Shown here: positions 48,330 to 58,738 of the stretch, in pieces
Layout: every line of letters begins with the position of its first letter
Numbering within the stretch: the stretch's first letter is position 1
Assembly: GCF_000346465.2 (NCBI RefSeq)
Contig: NC_034016.1
Span: forward strand, 15,412,786 to 15,476,785
Source of the DNA: Prunus persica
Taxonomy: Eukaryota > Streptophyta > Magnoliopsida > Rosales > Rosaceae
Direction: 5' to 3'
Length of the DNA stretch: 64,000 bases
Notes under the pieces: generated by a model
Seen by the model: only the letters and a program-made list of their open reading frames with translations
What the model was told of the DNA's origin: nothing
Databases searched by the model: none
Program-made: the position numbers and the translations under genes

Positions 48330-48672
48330 TTCTCTATGTCTCTCCGAGTTTCTCACAGCACCGTCTCAGAGCTTAACTGTCTGAGAGAGAGAGAGAGAGA
48401 AGGGGTTTGGGTGAAGAAGACGGAGTGGCTGTGGAGAGGGTTTTGGCTTTTGGGCATATATATATATATGCTAAGCTGATAATAGATTAATATGTTGAAC
48501 AAGAAAATGGACGGAAATGCATTTAAATGTTCGCAAATTCTAAGGTGAGCCAATGAGCCTATGAGATACACCAGCAATAACTCAAACATCATAGGACGAC
48601 CAAACATACAATAAATGAGTGGAGGTACTTTGAAAATGTTGTTGCTGGAAAGCATATATCCACTTATGAGTG

Positions 48673-51474
48673 CTACATGAAAACTGCTGAATCTATTATT
48701 TTGGTGGTCATGACTCTTTCACCTTCCGTCTTCACAACAATTACTTTGGGACCTACACGGTGCTCTGTTTCTTGAACTTGAATCCCGTCTATGAAATGCG
48801 AAGGCATATCCAAGAAGTCCAGATATTTTAGATTTTTGAGGTTACGGATGCCAGAGGGCACTTGTTGCAGTTGCGGACTTGGTCCAATTATCAAACTTTC
48901 AAGAAGAGGCAATGCTCCATTGTGAATTCTCATGAACTTTAAACTGTTCAACTTTATAAGACTGAGCTCTTTCAATTTTGGAAATCCTTCTTCAAAATGC
49001 AACTCCTCGCAACTAAACGCATCATAGATCAAAAGTTGCACTAAATTTGGTAGACCTTGTAGGACTTTTAAGGTATTGGGATCCCCTGCTAGTCTCGACC
49101 AAGATAATTCTAATCGAGTTAAAAAACTAGATCCTGCAATCCAATCAGGCAGCTTTTTTAGACGCCCTATCAAAATTAGAGTTTGAAGACGTTGAGGTGG
49201 AGGTGAGATGGACTGTAAATTAATAATTTCATCACCATTTATGGCTACAACTTCCAATGATTGCAAGTGAGACATCTTTCCAATGGAGGCGCATAGATCT
49301 TTCCCCTGTTTTCTAGCCAGTTTTTGAATGCCCAACCTTCTTAACTGCTTCAAATTCCCTATTTCTTTAACTAGGCTATCTGTTGCCTCCACAGTATACA
49401 GTTTTTGCAAGTTTCTCCAATGCTCGATTCCCTCATGAATCACCACAGCTCGTTTTGTAGTCCGACCCAGCTGTTTGTTGTTGTGCAGATTGTATGCTAA
49501 AAGATTTCTAAGCTTTGGAAGCTTATTGATTGCATATGGTATCTCATGCACTAGGGATTGCTTCAAATCTAGAGTCTCCAAGTTCGCGAGCTTCCCAATG
49601 GATTTCGGAAGGATCTTCACTCGTGTATTCCTCAAGCTCAAATACTTCAAGTGATACATGTATCCAACTTCCTCAGGGAGATGGTCAAGCAGACTCTCTT
49701 CAAAGTCTAGTACTCTCAACAACTTGAATCTTTTGTACAAGTTTCTACAACTCATCAAAGGATTTTGTGGCCCACCTATGCCATTGAAAAAACACAAGGA
49801 ATGGGCACGAGAGCTTCCAATGCTACCAAAAATATTATATGCATTGCTATCAACAGATAGGTGCCTGGAATTTTCATTGAATCTTGAATCTTCTTCTAAA
49901 AATTGTGAGAAGCTCATATCTCGAGTCTTTAAAAGGATCACGGCCTCACGCATCACATCATGGACTTGACATTCTCTACGCACCCCTCTTTCATTAACAT
50001 ATGACACTTGTACTAGGCTTCTTTGAATAAGCTCAGCCAAGTATTCTTCTGCAACCTCTTCCAATGTTTTGCCTCTCTGCTCTTGTATAAACCCTTCAGC
50101 GATCCATTGCCGAATTAGTGTAGAACATCTCATGGGGCAATTTTCTGGATATGTCCCAAAGTATAAGAAGCAAGTTTTAAGTCGATGAGGTAAATCATGA
50201 TAGCTAAAAGAAAGAATTTTTGCAACATCTGTTAAATGAGGATTAGACTCCAGCTCAGAGCCAAGACTATCATGTAATTTTCTCCATTGAGGCACATCCC
50301 CACCTCTGGTAGATAAAAGTCCACTTATAGCCACAATTGCAAGAGGCAATCCTCCACATCTGCTCACTATTGTAGTTGCAAATTTCTTCAACTCTGGTGG
50401 GCAATATCCACTTGAATCTCGGAATGTCTTCTTGCAGAAGAGTTCCCATGCCTTATCTGGAGATAATGGCTCAAGGTCGTACACTTGATCAGAAAAAGCT
50501 TCTCTGCAAGAAGCAGCAACCTCACCCTTGCGTGTTGTGATAATTATTCTGCTACCATTGTTGTCATCGGGTAATGCAAGCTTTACACACCCCCACAAGT
50601 TTGTACTCCAAACATCATCAAAGACAACTGCATACCTCTTTTCCTTGAGATATCCTCGTAGGGTGTGAATCAACAATCTCAAATCCATTGTTTCAATTCC
50701 CTCTAGAACAGACTCATTCCTTGTCCTGTGGAATTCTGTGATCATGTTTCTTAGTATGTCTTCGTTCTTGTATGACTGTGACACTGTGATCCAAGCACGC
50801 CAATCAAACCATTCTGTGAACCTTGAGTTGTCAAAGACTTTCTTGGCGAGAGTGGTTTTTCCCAGACCGCCCATTCCAACCACTGAACTGACCGAGCGTC
50901 TAGATGCTACCTCTCCTCCAATCGACCAACCTATTAATTTATCTCTCAAAGTTTGAATACCAATGAGTTCAACTTCCTCTATGTAAAGGGAAGTCATTCG
51001 TTGGTCAAATGACATGTTGTCTCTTCTTGAAGAGCTAAATGGAATTTTTTGTGTTGAATTGAAGCCATATGCTACACTTGTTTTCATAATTTCGAGAATG
51101 CGTTTTTTGATACGTTGAATCTTCAAGGATATCTCATGGCGTGTAAATAGCCCTCCCACAATGTGAGTTGTTTTATGAAGAAAACCATTCAATCCGTGTT
51201 TATCACGATTGCGTGCTACGTGATGCATGTATTCATCAATGACATCTTCTATATGACTAGCCATCTCTCTTGTTTGCTTCACCCAAGTTTTCACGCCGCT
51301 ACTGCTGTTTGCCCTTTCTGCTTTTTCATCTGCATCCTTTAGGAAAGACGTCATGCTCTCTAGAAGATCTTTTATGCTTGTAACCTCGTCATGAATACCT
51401 CTCAGCAAATTCCCTTCTTCCGTTAACAATGAAACCAACTTGTCAATGACAATGATCACTGCAGTCTCGGCCAT
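48673..51474 (-). CDS. NLR3: intact RPM1-like CC-NB-LRR disease-resistance protein
   Basis: A single uninterrupted coding exon of 933 residues. The Rx-type coiled coil (1-160) has HIEDVIDEY (EDVID at 76-80). NB-ARC carries the P-loop GMGGLGKTT (200-208), RNBS-A with WRAWITVSQS, kinase-2 YAVVFDDVW (281-289), RNBS-B GSRIIITTR (307-315), GLPL CGGLPLAI (373-380), RNBS-D CFLYFGTYPEN (435-445) and VHD at the MHD position (504-506). From about 530 to the end are LRRs, starting FKLLRVLDFEESLLDHLPEE. RPM1-like receptors act at or near the plasma membrane as ADP/ATP switches that guard host proteins. The start is the ATG of MAETAV, conserved in all copies. A donor-like GTAAGT at 52855 suggests a 5' UTR intron holding two MITEs. 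It is the only complete NLR in the window. Confidence 0.95.
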   Translation of the reverse strand: MAETAVIIVIDKLVSLLTEEGNLLRGIHDEVTSIKDLLESMTSFLKDADEKAERANSSSGVKTWVKQTREMASHIEDVIDEYMHHVARNRDKHGLNGFLHKTTHIVGGLFTRHEISLKIQRIKKRILEIMKTSVAYGFNSTQKIPFSSSRRDNMSFDQRMTSLYIEEVELIGIQTLRDKLIGWSIGGEVASRRSVSSVVGMGGLGKTTLAKKVFDNSRFTEWFDWRAWITVSQSYKNEDILRNMITEFHRTRNESVLEGIETMDLRLLIHTLRGYLKEKRYAVVFDDVWSTNLWGCVKLALPDDNNGSRIIITTRKGEVAASCREAFSDQVYDLEPLSPDKAWELFCKKTFRDSSGYCPPELKKFATTIVSRCGGLPLAIVAISGLLSTRGGDVPQWRKLHDSLGSELESNPHLTDVAKILSFSYHDLPHRLKTCFLYFGTYPENCPMRCSTLIRQWIAEGFIQEQRGKTLEEVAEEYLAELIQRSLVQVSYVNERGVRRECQVHDVMREAVILLKTRDMSFSQFLEEDSRFNENSRHLSVDSNAYNIFGSIGSSRAHSLCFFNGIGGPQNPLMSCRNLYKRFKLLRVLDFEESLLDHLPEEVGYMYHLKYLSLRNTRVKILPKSIGKLANLETLDLKQSLVHEIPYAINKLPKLRNLLAYNLHNNKQLGRTTKRAVVIHEGIEHWRNLQKLYTVEATDSLVKEIGNLKQLRRLGIQKLARKQGKDLCASIGKMSHLQSLEVVAINGDEIINLQSISPPPQRLQTLILIGRLKKLPDWIAGSSFLTRLELSWSRLAGDPNTLKVLQGLPNLVQLLIYDAFSCEELHFEEGFPKLKELSLIKLNSLKFMRIHNGALPLLESLIIGPSPQLQQVPSGIRNLKNLKYLDFLDMPSHFIDGIQVQETEHRVGPKVIVVKTEGERVMTTKIIDSAVFM

Positions 51475-51602
51475 TGCTCAGCTCTCTAACAATATAAAAT
51501 AAGACAAAAGAATTATGTACGACATGTATTGAAAGATTGAACCAATTCTAAGTTTTGTGATATCTTCTCTTGTTTAATACAAAGAAAATTTATATATATA
51601 TT
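51475..51602. promoter_or_regulatory. NLR3 proximal leader region
   Basis: About 110 bases between the ATG and the first MITE. A TTAG/AGAGCTGAGCA acceptor-like site near 51480-51486 (minus strand) could end a 5' UTR intron. The call is by comparison with the donor-like site at 52855. Confidence 0.35.
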
Positions 51603-52088
51603 GGCAAAATGCCACTTGTAGTCCCTATGGTTTATTTTCGTCACTTTGGAAATTATGGTTTTCAATTCCAAGTAATTTAGGGACACTTCTCAATTTCCGT
51701 AAGAGTCTTCCTACTTTCATTACGGCTTGAGGGTATTACTATAAAATCTTGCCATTTTAGGTACAAGAGACGATGCCTCTTCTTCTTTATTCAAATTAGG
51801 CGACTGCAAACCAAATTGGGATTTAGGATTCGAGAAATTTTTTAATTTCCTCATTGTAATTTGTTCAATTGATAGAGGGTTTCTAGTCGCCTAATTCGAA
51901 TAAAAAAGAAGAGCCAACGTCTCTTGTATCTAAGATGGCAAGATTTGACGGTAATACTCCTCAAGCCCTAACGGAAGAGGAAGAATTTGACAAAAATTGA
52001 AAAGTGTTCTCAAATTGATTGGAATTGAGAACCACATTGGCAAAAGTGACGAAATTGAAACTACATGGACAAAAATTGGTGTTTTGTC
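51603..52088. mobile_element. Mutator-like MITE 1 upstream of NLR3 (486 bp)
   Basis: The arms are long (about 210 bp) and inverted. Left starts GGCAAAATGCCACTTGTAGT; right, read inward, starts GACAAAACACCAATTTTTGT. Matching inner words such as AGGTACAAGAGACG and TTAGGCGACT occur in both arms. Flanks ATATATATT at 51594-51602 and 52089-52097 are a perfect 9-bp duplication, though in AT-rich sequence. The matching place upstream of NLR1 lacks this sequence. Confidence 0.8.
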
Positions 52089-52114
52089 ATATATATTTGT
52101 TGTATTTTCTCTCA

Positions 52115-52627
52115 TAGTTATTTACACTAACACCCCTTGAGCTTTTTAGTGTTTTCATAAAACTCCTTAAGGTTTTCGGTGTTTTCGCAAAACTCTCCGA
52201 GGTTTCAAAAATTACACAAACACCTCCTGAGGTTTTAAATTATTTTCACAAAACCCATTTTTGTTTTTTTTTTGTCCAAAAATTGATGATTTTATATAAT
52301 AATAATAATAAAAATTCTCCTAATGACAAATTTAACTTTTGAGATTATATTGCACATACATTTATTTAGGCTAATTTTGTCATTTGCATGAGTTTTCTTT
52401 TTCTTTTTTATTTATTTATGAAATCATCAATTTGAATGATCAACAACAATCAATGAAAATGGATTTTGTGAAAACATTTTAAAACTTTTGGGCATGTTAG
52501 TACAATTTCCGAAACCTTAGAGGTTTTGTGAAAAATCCCAATAACCACATAGGTGTTGGTGTATTTTCTGAAACCTTAGAGATTTTGTGCAAAACCCAAA
52601 AAGCATGGGGTGTTAGTGGCAATAACT
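52115..52627. mobile_element. MITE 2 upstream of NLR3 (about 510 bp)
   Basis: The ends are inverted: left AGTTATTTACACTAACACCC; right, read inward, AGTTATTGCCACTAACACCC. Repeated CAAAACCTC-AAGGTTTC words follow in both arms. NLR1 has TGTTGTATTCTCTATGAGTT uninterrupted at this site; NLR3 has the two halves (TTTTCTCTCAT and ATTTCTGTTATGAGTT) on either side. That supports an insertion with an imperfect duplication of about 9 bases. Confidence 0.75.
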
Positions 52628-53157
52628 ATTTCTGTTATGAGTTATGGTCCAAGTCTTACCTACAGACCAAAAAGAAAAAGCCGTCTTCAATAGCAGTTTA
52701 ATTAGAGCTAAAGCCTAATTTCAAGAAAAACGAAATACTCTGATTCACCAAAGAAATTTGAAAAAAAAAACTGGTGTTTGAGAACACTAATAAGCAATCA
52801 AAGAAATAATAACATACATCTAAAATGATGGAAAGAGAGAGTAGATTTGACTTACGAGAAGAGAGATGAAGGCAGGACGTGTTGTGTTGGAGAAGGGAGC
52901 AGACGATAAGCAGAGTAGCAGAGGTACCAATTTTGAAAAGCAGAGAATTTGTAAAGGAGAAGATCAAAGCTTGAAAGATGAAAATATATTGATGGTGAGG
53001 AGGTGTACTTCCTCTAGAACAAGAGTGCTGAGATGAGGGTTGTGTATGTTTAATTTCATTCTCCTCTGGTGTGCTCTTCATCACTCTGACTATTACCATC
53101 AGGTTGACTAACTTAATCACAAACAGATTTTCTTATTGTTTGTTTTTTTTAAAAAAA
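52628..53157. other. NLR3 distal leader and promoter region
   Basis: Minus-strand sequence ending CTTCTC/GTAAGTC (donor at 52855-52854) is the probable leader exon of NLR3; NLR2 has the same arrangement. Upstream (52860-53157) there is no recognised gene. Confidence 0.45.
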
Positions 53158-53162
53158 ATTAT

Positions 53163-53358
53163 TCTCAAGAAATAAGGGATTGGCTGAATATTTTCGTTGT
53201 ATTGATAAAAGTCTACAGACCTGGTTATATATACATTACAATTCCTATTTCTAAGGCTTAGCAGCCGTAATCCACTTTAGGTGGGATTTGACCTAGAACA
53301 ATACAAGAAAGTAAATATATTACAATATTATTTCCTAATACAACAATATCTCATAATA
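53163..53358 (-). repeat. 3' LTR of the copia element
   Basis: 196 bp; preceded, on the element's own strand, by the polypurine tract. It differs from the 5' LTR at three bases. Confidence 0.9.
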
Positions 53359-53365
53359 CTCCCCC

Positions 53366-56300
53366 TCAAGTTGGAGAGTGAATATCATGAAGACCTAACT
53401 TGTCTCGTAGTGTCACAAATTGATCCTTTCCCAAGGCCTTCGTAAACACATCTGCCAGCTGGAAGCGTGTGGGTACATATGAAGGACTAATCATTCCGGC
53501 TTGCAATTTTTCTCGAACTATGTGACAATCTATTTCAATGTGCTTTGTACGTTCATGAAAAACAGGATTTGCTGCAATATACAAAGCTGCCTGATTATCA
53601 CAAAATAATGGCACAGGAACTGTCTGTAGGACCTTTAAATCCTGTAATATGTAGCGCAACCAAGTCAGCTCCAAACAAGTATTAGTCATGGCTCTATATT
53701 CTGCTTCAGCTGATGATCTAGAAACATTAGTTTGTTTCTTGGATTTCCATGAGATGAGGGCATTTCCAAGAAAAACACAATATCCTGTAACTGACCTCCT
53801 TGTGGCACGACAACCTCCCCAATCTGAATCACAAAAAGCTTTCAAGGCAAGATTGTTAGAGGCAGGAAATAACAAACCTTGACCAGGAGTACCCTTGACA
53901 TATTTGAGGATCCGTAAGGCAGTATCCCAATGAGGTTTTCGTGGTTGATGCATAAATTCACTCAATGTTCGAACGGAATAGGCTATGTCAGGCCTTGTGA
54001 CAGTGAGATAAATCAGTCTACCAACCAGTCTTCTGTACTTAGTTGGATCATGCAACAGTGCTCCATCTGTGGGAGTTAGTTTCAAATTCTGTTCCATTGG
54101 AAAGTTGTCTGGGCGTGCCCCCAGAAGTCCTGAATCTTGCAAAATATCTAGTGCATATTTTCTCTGAGACATAAAAATACCTTTCTTGGAGCGGGAGAAT
54201 TCAATGCCCAAAAAATATTTCAAATCTCCGAGATCTTTGATGCGGAAGCGTTTCAGAAGGAATGTTTTGAGATGTTCCATTTCCTGAAGATCATTGCCTG
54301 TGAGAAGTATGTCGTCAACATAGATAAGTACAGCAGTAAATGAAGTGCCTTGAGCTTTGGTAAAAAGAGAGTAATCAGCCTTTGATTGTTGATAACCAGC
54401 TTTCTGAATGGTGTCTGAAAAGGTGGAGAACCAGTTTCTGGAAGCTTGTTTGAGTCCGTAAAGGGACTTGTTGAGCCGACATACAGTGTTCTCCCCCTGT
54501 CGGCGAAGACCGGGAGGAGGTTCCATGTAAACCACTTCATTCAAATCACCATGAAGAAAGGCATTTTGAACGTCCAGTTGATGGATGAACCAGTGGCGGG
54601 CAGCAGCAATAGTGAGTAGACAGCGGAGGGTGGTGAGTTTGGCGGTAGGAGAAAAGGTTTCTTGGTAGTCAACTCCCTCAACCTGAGTGTATCCTTTAGC
54701 AACAAGGCGAGCTTTGTACGCTCAATGGTGCCATCGGACTTGTATTTGATTTTGTAAACCCATTTGCAGCCTATCGGTTTATGACCAAGTGGAAGAGGAA
54801 CCAAACTCCAAGTATGATTGTGCTGCAAAGCCTCTAATTCTGCAGTCATGGCCTGTTGCCAATTGGGATCAAGGATAGCTTGAGCATATGATGTAGGTTC
54901 AGTGTGACCTGAGATGTTAGCAAGAAAAGCAGAATGTGCAAAAGACAAACAGGAGTAGGAAAGAAAGTGAGAAAGTGGATGTCGAGTACCTGATGCAAAA
55001 CAAAGCGCCGAGGTTGAGTGACCGGCTCGGTTGGACAGGTGGTAATCTTTATGCCAAACAGGGGGTTGCTTAGGACGAAGGGACTGGCGTGGAAGGGGAA
55101 TAGAAGGAATGGGGTTGGGGGAATGGTTATGCATGAGAGATGATTCGGAAGTGGGTGAAAGAGAGGAGGGAGGATCGGCTGGAAGGGGGGACATGTATGT
55201 TGGGACGTGTGAGGGGGGCTAGGGAGACACAGGTCGGATTGGGCTGTCAAGATAGGAGGGCTCGTCAGGCGCGGGTTCAGGGGATGACGTGATTGGAGGG
55301 GTGTCAGGTGTGGATGGCTGGGTGAGACTCAGTTGGGATGGCTCGAGTGGGGGGGTTGGCTCAGCATGTTGGGTGTGTTGGGTCCAGTGATTAGTGTGAT
55401 CAAGGCTAGCATGTGAAAGGTGGGGCGGCACAGAAGTGGAAGCTGTGGGGGTGGAAATGTCAGAAAAAGGAAAAGTGTGTTCACAAAACTTGACATCACG
55501 GCTAACGAGAAATTTCTTAGTCTCTAAATTGTAAAGTTTGTAACCTTTCTGACCAGTGGGGTATCCAACAAAGACGCAACGTTGAGCGCGAGGGTCAAAT
55601 TTATGAGTAGGGTGGACAACGGCGGCATAACAGAGGCAACCAAAAACTCTCAAGTGATCAAATGATGGTGGGTGATTGTAGAGTAGTTCAAAAGGGGATT
55701 TGGTGGATAATAGTGGGGAGGGAAGGCGGTTAATGAGATAGACAGCGAGCTACAATGAGAATATGGCGATGCTTGCGTTCAACGACTCCATTTTGTTGTG
55801 GAGTGTAAACACAAGTGTGTTGATATTCGATGCCTTGAGTTTGAAAAAAATCTCTCATGGACAAAAATTCAGAACCATTGTCTACCCGAATAGCCTTAAC
55901 GGTGGCATGAAATTGAGTATGAGCAAAGGTAACAAAAGATTTGAGAATATTTTGTGTTTCAGATTTATGTGTCATCAAAAAGAGCCATGTGCATCGAGTA
56001 AAATCATCTACAATGGTAAGAACGAAACGGGCCCCTGAATGTGTGGGAACTCTGTGTGGACCCCAAATATCACAATGTAACAAATCAAAAGGAGCATGAG
56101 TTTTTATTGAAAATAAAGGAAACGGAAGTCTAGTTTGCTTGGCCATGGGACAAACACTACAATTGTCATCAAAAGAGAGAGAACTAAAAGGCAAGAATGA
56201 AGACAGTAATTTAAGACGCGAAGGTGACGGGTGTCCAAGGCGCATGTGCCACAAATGGGAGGGATGAGAAACTTGATAAGTGACAGGTGTTTTCTGCAAT

Positions 56301-57910
56301 GGAGACATGTAATAGAGACCACCATGCTGCTTACCCAAGCCAATCATCGTCCCCGTAGCCAAGTCCTGCAAGACACAAAAAGTGGGAAAAAGAAGGACAC
56401 AACAATTTAGAGAGGTAGTAATCTTGCTAGCAGACATAAGATTTAAGCGAAAAGAGGGAACACATAAGACATTATCTAAAGTGATATCTAAATTGAACGG
56501 GACTGTCCTAGTGGAAGTGATTTGGACAGAAGACCCAGTGGGTAAATTGACAATTGGTATTTGTGAAGACTTTGTTTGTGTAAAAAGTGTAGGGTCGGAC
56601 GTGATGTGATCAGTAGCTCCGCTGTCCAAAATCCAAGGTTTGGTGAATACAGAATTAATCGAGGCAACGGGAAATTGAGACAGACCTGCGGCATTAGCAT
56701 AAGCATGGCTATTACCAGAAGCATTATTCGAATTTATCAGAGAGACAGCATGGGCTAGTTGTTGAAGCTGGTCTGCAGAGAGCCCATGGAGAGGGTTCTG
56801 TTGAGAGGTTGGCGGATGAGACAATGGTGCGACTGTGGATTGCTGCTGAGCCCCAACTTGGGTTACGTCTGCTGCGTTGACAGCATGAAAGGATCCTCGC
56901 TGACTGCGGTTGCTCCCTGGTTTCTGTTGCTGTGGATTTCCTCTATGTCCTTGGTGGTGCCGATTGTTCTGGGGTCCTGTACTATTGGAAACCCATGTCC
57001 CATTTTTGAATTTGCATCGATCCTCAGTGTGGCCATTCTTATCACAATATGGGCAATAAAACTTTAACGTCCGACATTCTTCAATTGTATGGCCGTTCCT
57101 GTCACAGTGAGCACAGTGTTTGGAATGATTTGAGAAATTGTGAGAGCGGTTCTGTATCGCAGCAGCAATGGAAAATTTTCTGTGGAACCCGAGGCCATTT
57201 GGCATTGTGTTTCATCTTGAATGACGAGGGAGTAGGCTTGACGAACATTTGGCAATGGCGTCATCATGAGGATGTTGCTACGAGCACCGTTGTAGGTGTC
57301 ATTAAGGCCCATAAGAAAACTGCATCATCCGATCTTCTTCTTTTTGTTCATTATGTGCCTTCATCTGGTTACAGATAAGCAAGGTTTGATATGTCTCTAA
57401 TTCATCCCAAAGATCTTTGAGTTTTGTGTAATATTCTGAGACTGGCATGGTGCCTTGTGAGAGAGAGGCGATGGACTTCTGTATCTGATATATTGTTGGT
57501 GCATTCTTTTGTGAGAATTGGTCTTGGAAATCTTGCCACACTTGATGGGCGGTCTTGGCATGAACGACTGATTTGGCTAGATCAGGCTCCACCGAGTAAG
57601 CTAACCATGATAAAATCATACTGTTGCATTGATTCCAGAGAGCATATTTTGTCGGCTGTTCAGTTTCTGAAGGAGGCTTAATGGATCCATTGACAAAGCC
57701 AAATTTGTTCTTGGCTATGAGAGCATGAATCATGGATTTGCTCCAAGATGGGTAATTGGTGCCGTTCAATTTTATGGGAACGAGCATGAGGCCGGGGTGA
57801 TCTGAATGAGAAACAAAGTATGGATGTGATGAATCCATACTGGGATTGGTGTCGCTGGTGCTTGAATGTTTGGAATTGGTTTTTGGTGATGTCTGCTCTT
57901 CACCCGTCAT
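53366..57910 (-). pseudogene. Ty1/copia Gag-Pol polyprotein, multiply broken
   Basis: In order on the minus strand: Gag (57910-57302, with YPSWSKSMIHALIAKNK); two zinc knuckles (CAHCDRNGHTIEEC and CPYCDKNGHTEDRC); protease WILDSGATDH; integrase HHCC zinc region and DDE core (LLHCDIWGP, VDNGSEF, TPQQNGVVERKHRHIL) to 55730; a connecting region with GCLCYA and CVFVGYP; and reverse transcriptase with the YVDD box followed by RNase H ([17 protein letters not shown]) to 53366. Breaks seen: two frameshifts in gag near 57300 and 57200; a deletion with frameshift after the integrase core (about 55730); an in-frame TAG at 55217-55219; and a one-base loss near 54720 in the reverse transcriptase. It cannot make its own proteins. 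Confidence 0.9.
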
Positions 57911-57964
57911 GATGGAGGGGTGCTATGGTTTGGAAAAAAAATCAAGAACCAGGCTCTGATACCA

Positions 57965-58160
57965 TCTCAAGAAATAAGGGATTGGCTGAATATTTTCGTT
58001 GTATTGATAAAAGTCTACAGACCTGGTTATATATACATTACAATTCCTATTTCTAAGGCTTAGCAGCCGTGATCCACTTTAGGTGGGATTTGACCTAGAA
58101 CAATACAGGAAAGTAAATATATTACAATATTATTTCCTAATACAACAATATCTCGTAATA
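57965..58160 (-). repeat. 5' LTR of the copia element
   Basis: 196 bp; followed on the minus strand by the tRNA-iMet primer-binding site. Confidence 0.9.
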
Positions 58161-58261
58161 ATTATTATAATGAGTAAAGGAGTCGATTTGTTCAAAAGGG
58201 AAGTCGTTTTAGAATTCTGGCTTTAGGACTTGAACTTGTTCTCTTCTTCTTTTGAGCCAGT

Positions 58262-58738
58262 AGTCCAATACATCTTAAGCTTCCAAGTGGTGAGAATGGA
58301 AAATAAAATTCAGAAGGTGCAATTGGTTTAAGACAAGGGTTGGCCAGAGTTCTCCAAGTTTTGCTCTCTTGACTTGGCTAATTGGCTAGTATTTGGATAT
58401 GAAAGGAACTAAAAATTCCATGTGTTTCTATTTGATAGAAGTGCTACGTACAGAGGTAGAATATCCCATAACAAAGCCCGAGATTGAAGAATTGATTATG
58501 AAGAAGAAGATGATGATAAGTCTATTGAAATCTTGGATGGTTTTCGACCCTGCCCAAGAAAAGCAAGGGAGAAATCTCCAATGCCATGTCCTCAGCTGCA
58601 CAAGAAAATGAGACCATGTGGTAAAGCAGAATGCAACATCAACTTTACACCAACAAGGAGTCAAACTTCTGAAATGATGTTTGAGAACTCACTGAGAACC
58701 AAGGCTTCAGATTGCTCCAAATCAGAAATGAAAAGACC
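58262..58738 (+). pseudogene. B3-domain gene fragment, plus-strand arm
   Basis: Reading from CATCTTAAGCTTCCAAGTGG: LKLPSG-like codons, then a frame like GYERN...FHVFLFDRSA, then EYPITKPEIEE followed by a Glu/Asp-rich linker, as in B3 proteins of the REM/VRN1 group. Several frameshifts and stops are present. It is the reverse complement of 59407-59886 over about 480 bases (over 85% identical by eye). Confidence 0.7.

Larger units (their letters stand above)
53163..58160 (-). mobile_element. Ty1/copia LTR retrotransposon, full length but coding-dead (4998 bp)
   Basis: Two 196-bp LTRs (53163-53358 and 57965-58160) differ at three positions by eye. ATTAT flanks both sides (53158-53162 and 58161-58165). 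On the minus strand the primer-binding site TGGTATCAGAGCC follows the 5' LTR directly, matching initiator tRNA-Met, and a polypurine run (TTGAGGGGGAG) precedes the 3' LTR. Gene order gag, protease, integrase, reverse transcriptase, RNase H identifies Ty1/copia. The LTR termini read TATTA...GAGA instead of TG...CA. Confidence 0.93.

Noticed and set aside
54253..56724. Several 75-100-codon frames on both strands inside the copia element
   Set aside because: Shadows of gag-pol in other frames.
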